From positions 1,240,001 through 1,304,000 of the forward strand of contig NZ_CP144914.1 of NCBI RefSeq assembly GCF_008014775.2: a stretch of 64,000 nucleotides of DNA, read 5' to 3'. The notes under the pieces were generated by a model that saw nothing but the letters and a program-made list of their open reading frames with translations, did not search any database and was not told the origin of the DNA. This DNA comes from Alkalicoccus halolimnae. Its GTDB lineage: Bacteria; Bacillota; Bacilli; Bacillales; Salisediminibacteriaceae. Position numbers and translations under genes: made by a program. Positions 62,154 to 64,000 of this stretch are shown one piece after another (positions within the stretch are counted from its first letter, which is position 1; each line of letters opens with the position of its first letter).

Positions 62154-62501
62154 TTAAGTTAAAGGTGGCCGGGTTTTAGGAAGAAGCTTTTCGTAGGTCA
62201 AATAGGAATAAAACCTGTAGAAGAGAGTTACTAATGCAAGTATTCCTACGATTGCTGTCTGAAAAGGTTCAAGGTAAAAAGCCATAATTACGGTCAGCAG
62301 GATTGAAAAAAACACAACTAAGTTTCCGGAAAAACCATTGATGGGATAATTATCGAGCAGAAAAGACTTTCTCCCTTTCAATTCTCTGGAATAGCACTGT
62401 TCATGATAAGGATGAACGTTAAGAAGTTTTTTTGTTGTTATTAATTCCTTCCGGGAGGGAATTGGTTTTTGACAGTATTCACATATAACAGGTTTTTGCA
62501 T
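62154..62501 (-). CDS. Zinc-ribbon membrane protein, unknown
   Basis: A 115-residue protein. The N terminus has CEYCQKPIPS and HPYHEQCYSRE, a possible Cys/His zinc site. Two hydrophobic segments follow (about residues 59-76 and 80-96), then a short basic tail. The family is not recognised. GGGAGA precedes ATG 62501. Confidence 0.6.
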   Translation of the reverse strand: MQKPVICEYCQKPIPSRKELITTKKLLNVHPYHEQCYSRELKGRKSFLLDNYPINGFSGNLVVFFSILLTVIMAFYLEPFQTAIVGILALVTLFYRFYSYLTYEKLLPKTRPPLT

Positions 62502-62608
62502 GCTTTAATCTCCCATCGCTCCCCGATTATTATTTCCAATGTTATTGCATGTTACTTGTACTTTCAATAAGATTTTAATAATAGATAAATAACGCAAGGA
62601 GGGAAGTT

Positions 62609-63313
62609 ATGTTTATTGGAGGAGACTCTTCTCTTGCCCCCTTTGAAATGTTTCAATTTCAGCATATCATAATGATAACGTTATTATTTATTGGAATTAT
62701 CGTCATTTATGTGACAAAAAATAAAAAGGTGCAGCGTTCAGTAGAAATTATTACGGCCTTATCATTAATACTTTTTGAAATTTCCTATCAGCTGTGGCTT
62801 TTGTTAACGGGAAACTGGGAAATTCACCATGCACTGCCTCTGGAACTCAGCAGCATAAGTATTATACTTGTGATTATTCTGCTTTTAACCGGGAAACGTG
62901 AATTGTTTGAAATTACTTTTTTCATTGCTATTGGAGGAGCATTGCAGGCTGTTGTTACTCCTGTTCTGAACTTCGGCTGGCCTCATTTTCGCTACTGGCA
63001 CTTTTTTTATACTCATATTGCCGTAATATGGGCTGTTTTTTATTTCCTTTGGCATAAAGCTTATCGCCTTAAGTTCTGGAGTGTAATCAAAGCGCTGATT
63101 TTTTTAAATCTTCTTCTTCCTTTTATTTGGTTAATCAACAATTGGTCAGGTGGTAATTACTGGTTCATTATGGAAAAACCAGCTGGAGGAAGTCTTCTCA
63201 ATTACCTCGGTCCTGAACCATGGTATATATTAGGAATGGAAGCTGCGGCTGTGGTCATGTTTACAGCCCTATGGCTGATTTTCGGAAGAGGAAAAGAAAG
63301 TGTCGAAAGATAG
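62609..63313 (+). CDS. TIGR02206/YwaF-type membrane protein
   Basis: A 234-residue protein with about seven membrane segments. ALPLELSSISIILVIILLLT, GGALQAVVTPVLNFGWPHFR, YWHFFYTHIAVIW and the last loop NYWFIMEKPAGGSLLNYLGP are conserved in B. subtilis YwaF and the TIGR02206 family. The function is unknown. AAGGAGGGAAG precedes the ATG. Confidence 0.88.
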   Translation: MFIGGDSSLAPFEMFQFQHIIMITLLFIGIIVIYVTKNKKVQRSVEIITALSLILFEISYQLWLLLTGNWEIHHALPLELSSISIILVIILLLTGKRELFEITFFIAIGGALQAVVTPVLNFGWPHFRYWHFFYTHIAVIWAVFYFLWHKAYRLKFWSVIKALIFLNLLLPFIWLINNWSGGNYWFIMEKPAGGSLLNYLGPEPWYILGMEAAAVVMFTALWLIFGRGKESVER

Positions 63314-63396
63314 AAGGAGCTTGCTGAAGACCGTTTATAAGAAACTTGTTTGTCATTTCTACCATCCTGGGAGCATCTTCAATTTATTGGAATAAG

Positions 63397-63438
63397 AAAA
63401 AGTGTCCTGACAACTATTTGTCAGGACACTTTTTTTAG
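63397..63438. terminator. Bidirectional terminator
   Basis: AAAAAGTGTCCTGACAA and TTGTCAGGACACTTTTT form a 17-pair stem with a four-base loop, between the YwaF-like gene (plus) and the minus-strand gene at 63558. Confidence 0.88.
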
Positions 63439-63557
63439 AAGATAGAAGATTTAAAAAGAAAAATTTTCACGGAGCAGCCGGTTTGTCAGGTGAAAAACGT
63501 CCAGATAATAGTTTTCTCATTCAGTCACCGATTCTATATTCAGACAATAGTGAGAAT

Positions 63558-63956
63558 TTATTCTTTCTCCTGTCGTCCACTGCTTTCTACAGGTTCTTCT
63601 CCTTCTTTCACGTCCCGGGTAATGTAATATTGATATTCATAGTCCGGTTCATCTTCAAAGGTAACAAGCATCGTAAATATAGGATCTTCATCCCTGCTGC
63701 TATGCTCTATTTCCCAGGACCGCTCAGGATGTTCTTCCTCCAGATGTTCATTAAGAAATTCGATACGTTCCGGAACATCATTATAAATAAGCTGATAAGG
63801 ACGAATAAGCCAGAACGTGGAACCAACGAGAATAACTGCCGCTAAGAAAGTCAGGATCAGTCCTTTAAGAAGGGTAAGACTTTTAGGTATAAAGAGGAGC
63901 GATAAAAAAAGAATGGTGGCTATACCGGAAGTAACTAGTGCAGAAATGTCTTCCAC
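63558..63956 (-). CDS. Membrane-anchored hypothetical protein
   Basis: A 132-residue protein with two N-terminal hydrophobic segments (about residues 9-25 and 31-51) and a very acidic extracellular-type tail (HLEEEHPERSWEIEHSSRDE, then MLVTFEDEPDYEYQYYITRD). I do not recognise the family. The GTG at 63956 has no good ribosome binding site, and the frame stays open upstream, so the real start may lie beyond the window edge. Confidence 0.55.
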   Translation of the reverse strand: MEDISALVTSGIATILFLSLLFIPKSLTLLKGLILTFLAAVILVGSTFWLIRPYQLIYNDVPERIEFLNEHLEEEHPERSWEIEHSSRDEDPIFTMLVTFEDEPDYEYQYYITRDVKEGEEPVESSGRQEKE

Positions 63957-64000
63957 CCGGTTGGAGTGGGGTGATATGTAAAATTGATAAAAAATGACAG

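Overview
The window comes from a low-to-moderate GC Gram-positive bacterium of the Bacillaceae. Support comes from the many families with Bacillus subtilis relatives (YfkAB/YfkK, YwbE, YczE, YwaF, FbpB, SinI, an appDFABC-type operon), strong GGAGG ribosome binding sites, frequent GTG/TTG starts and U-tract terminators. A Bacillus-type gas vesicle cluster, a BCCT osmolyte carrier, an orphan glycine-betaine-type binding protein and very acidic exported or accessory proteins suggest a halophilic or haloalkaliphilic relative. Species identity cannot be read from the sequence alone. Layout: 1-24.9 kb is mostly housekeeping and accessory metabolism: an aldehyde dehydrogenase tail, Eis-like acetyltransferase plus photolyase, an orphan siderophore-type N-hydroxylase plus an LLM flavin oxidoreductase, acylphosphatase, an unidentified structured small RNA, an SCP2 protein behind a FadR/TetR-like palindrome, an FbpB-like small protein, MBL hydrolase, BCCT, VLRF1, MFS, OsmC, MATE, a large TPR/coiled-coil protein, YfkAB/YfkK, a frameshifted alkA and rlmD. 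25.9-33.1 kb holds a 13-gene gas vesicle cluster in one direction with one structural gvpA followed by an attenuator-like hairpin. 33.4-39.2 kb is a complete oligopeptide ABC operon in appDFABC order. 39.2-48.5 kb carries YwbE, a DUF2157/GDYXXLXY membrane pair, the betaine-type binding protein, an N-terminally extended sirtuin, L-lactate permease behind a Rex operator, a DUF2817 peptidase-like protein and a second MBL hydrolase. 48.9-53.0 kb is a class I ribonucleotide reductase operon with a flavodoxin, headed by a cobalamin riboswitch and terminator, so this B12-independent enzyme should be switched off by B12. 53.3-64 kb holds YhfP-like reductase, LysM cell wall hydrolase, AtoE-type carrier, two Gfo/Idh/MocA oxidoreductases, a SinI-like antirepressor, YwaF-like protein and small hypotheticals. 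Two things cut across the window. A family of modular non-coding repeats (nine pieces, about 60-675 bp, termini GGCTGCCTTGAAAATAA and TTTAACAcAGC-like) fills many intergenic gaps, in both orientations. Two of them, in inverted orientation, bracket the unidentified small RNA at 6555-6782, which has a consensus sigma-A promoter and a strong terminator. The best candidates for something undescribed are that RNA and the repeat family; the B12 switch on class I RNR, the rearranged gas vesicle cluster and the extended sirtuin are also worth attention.
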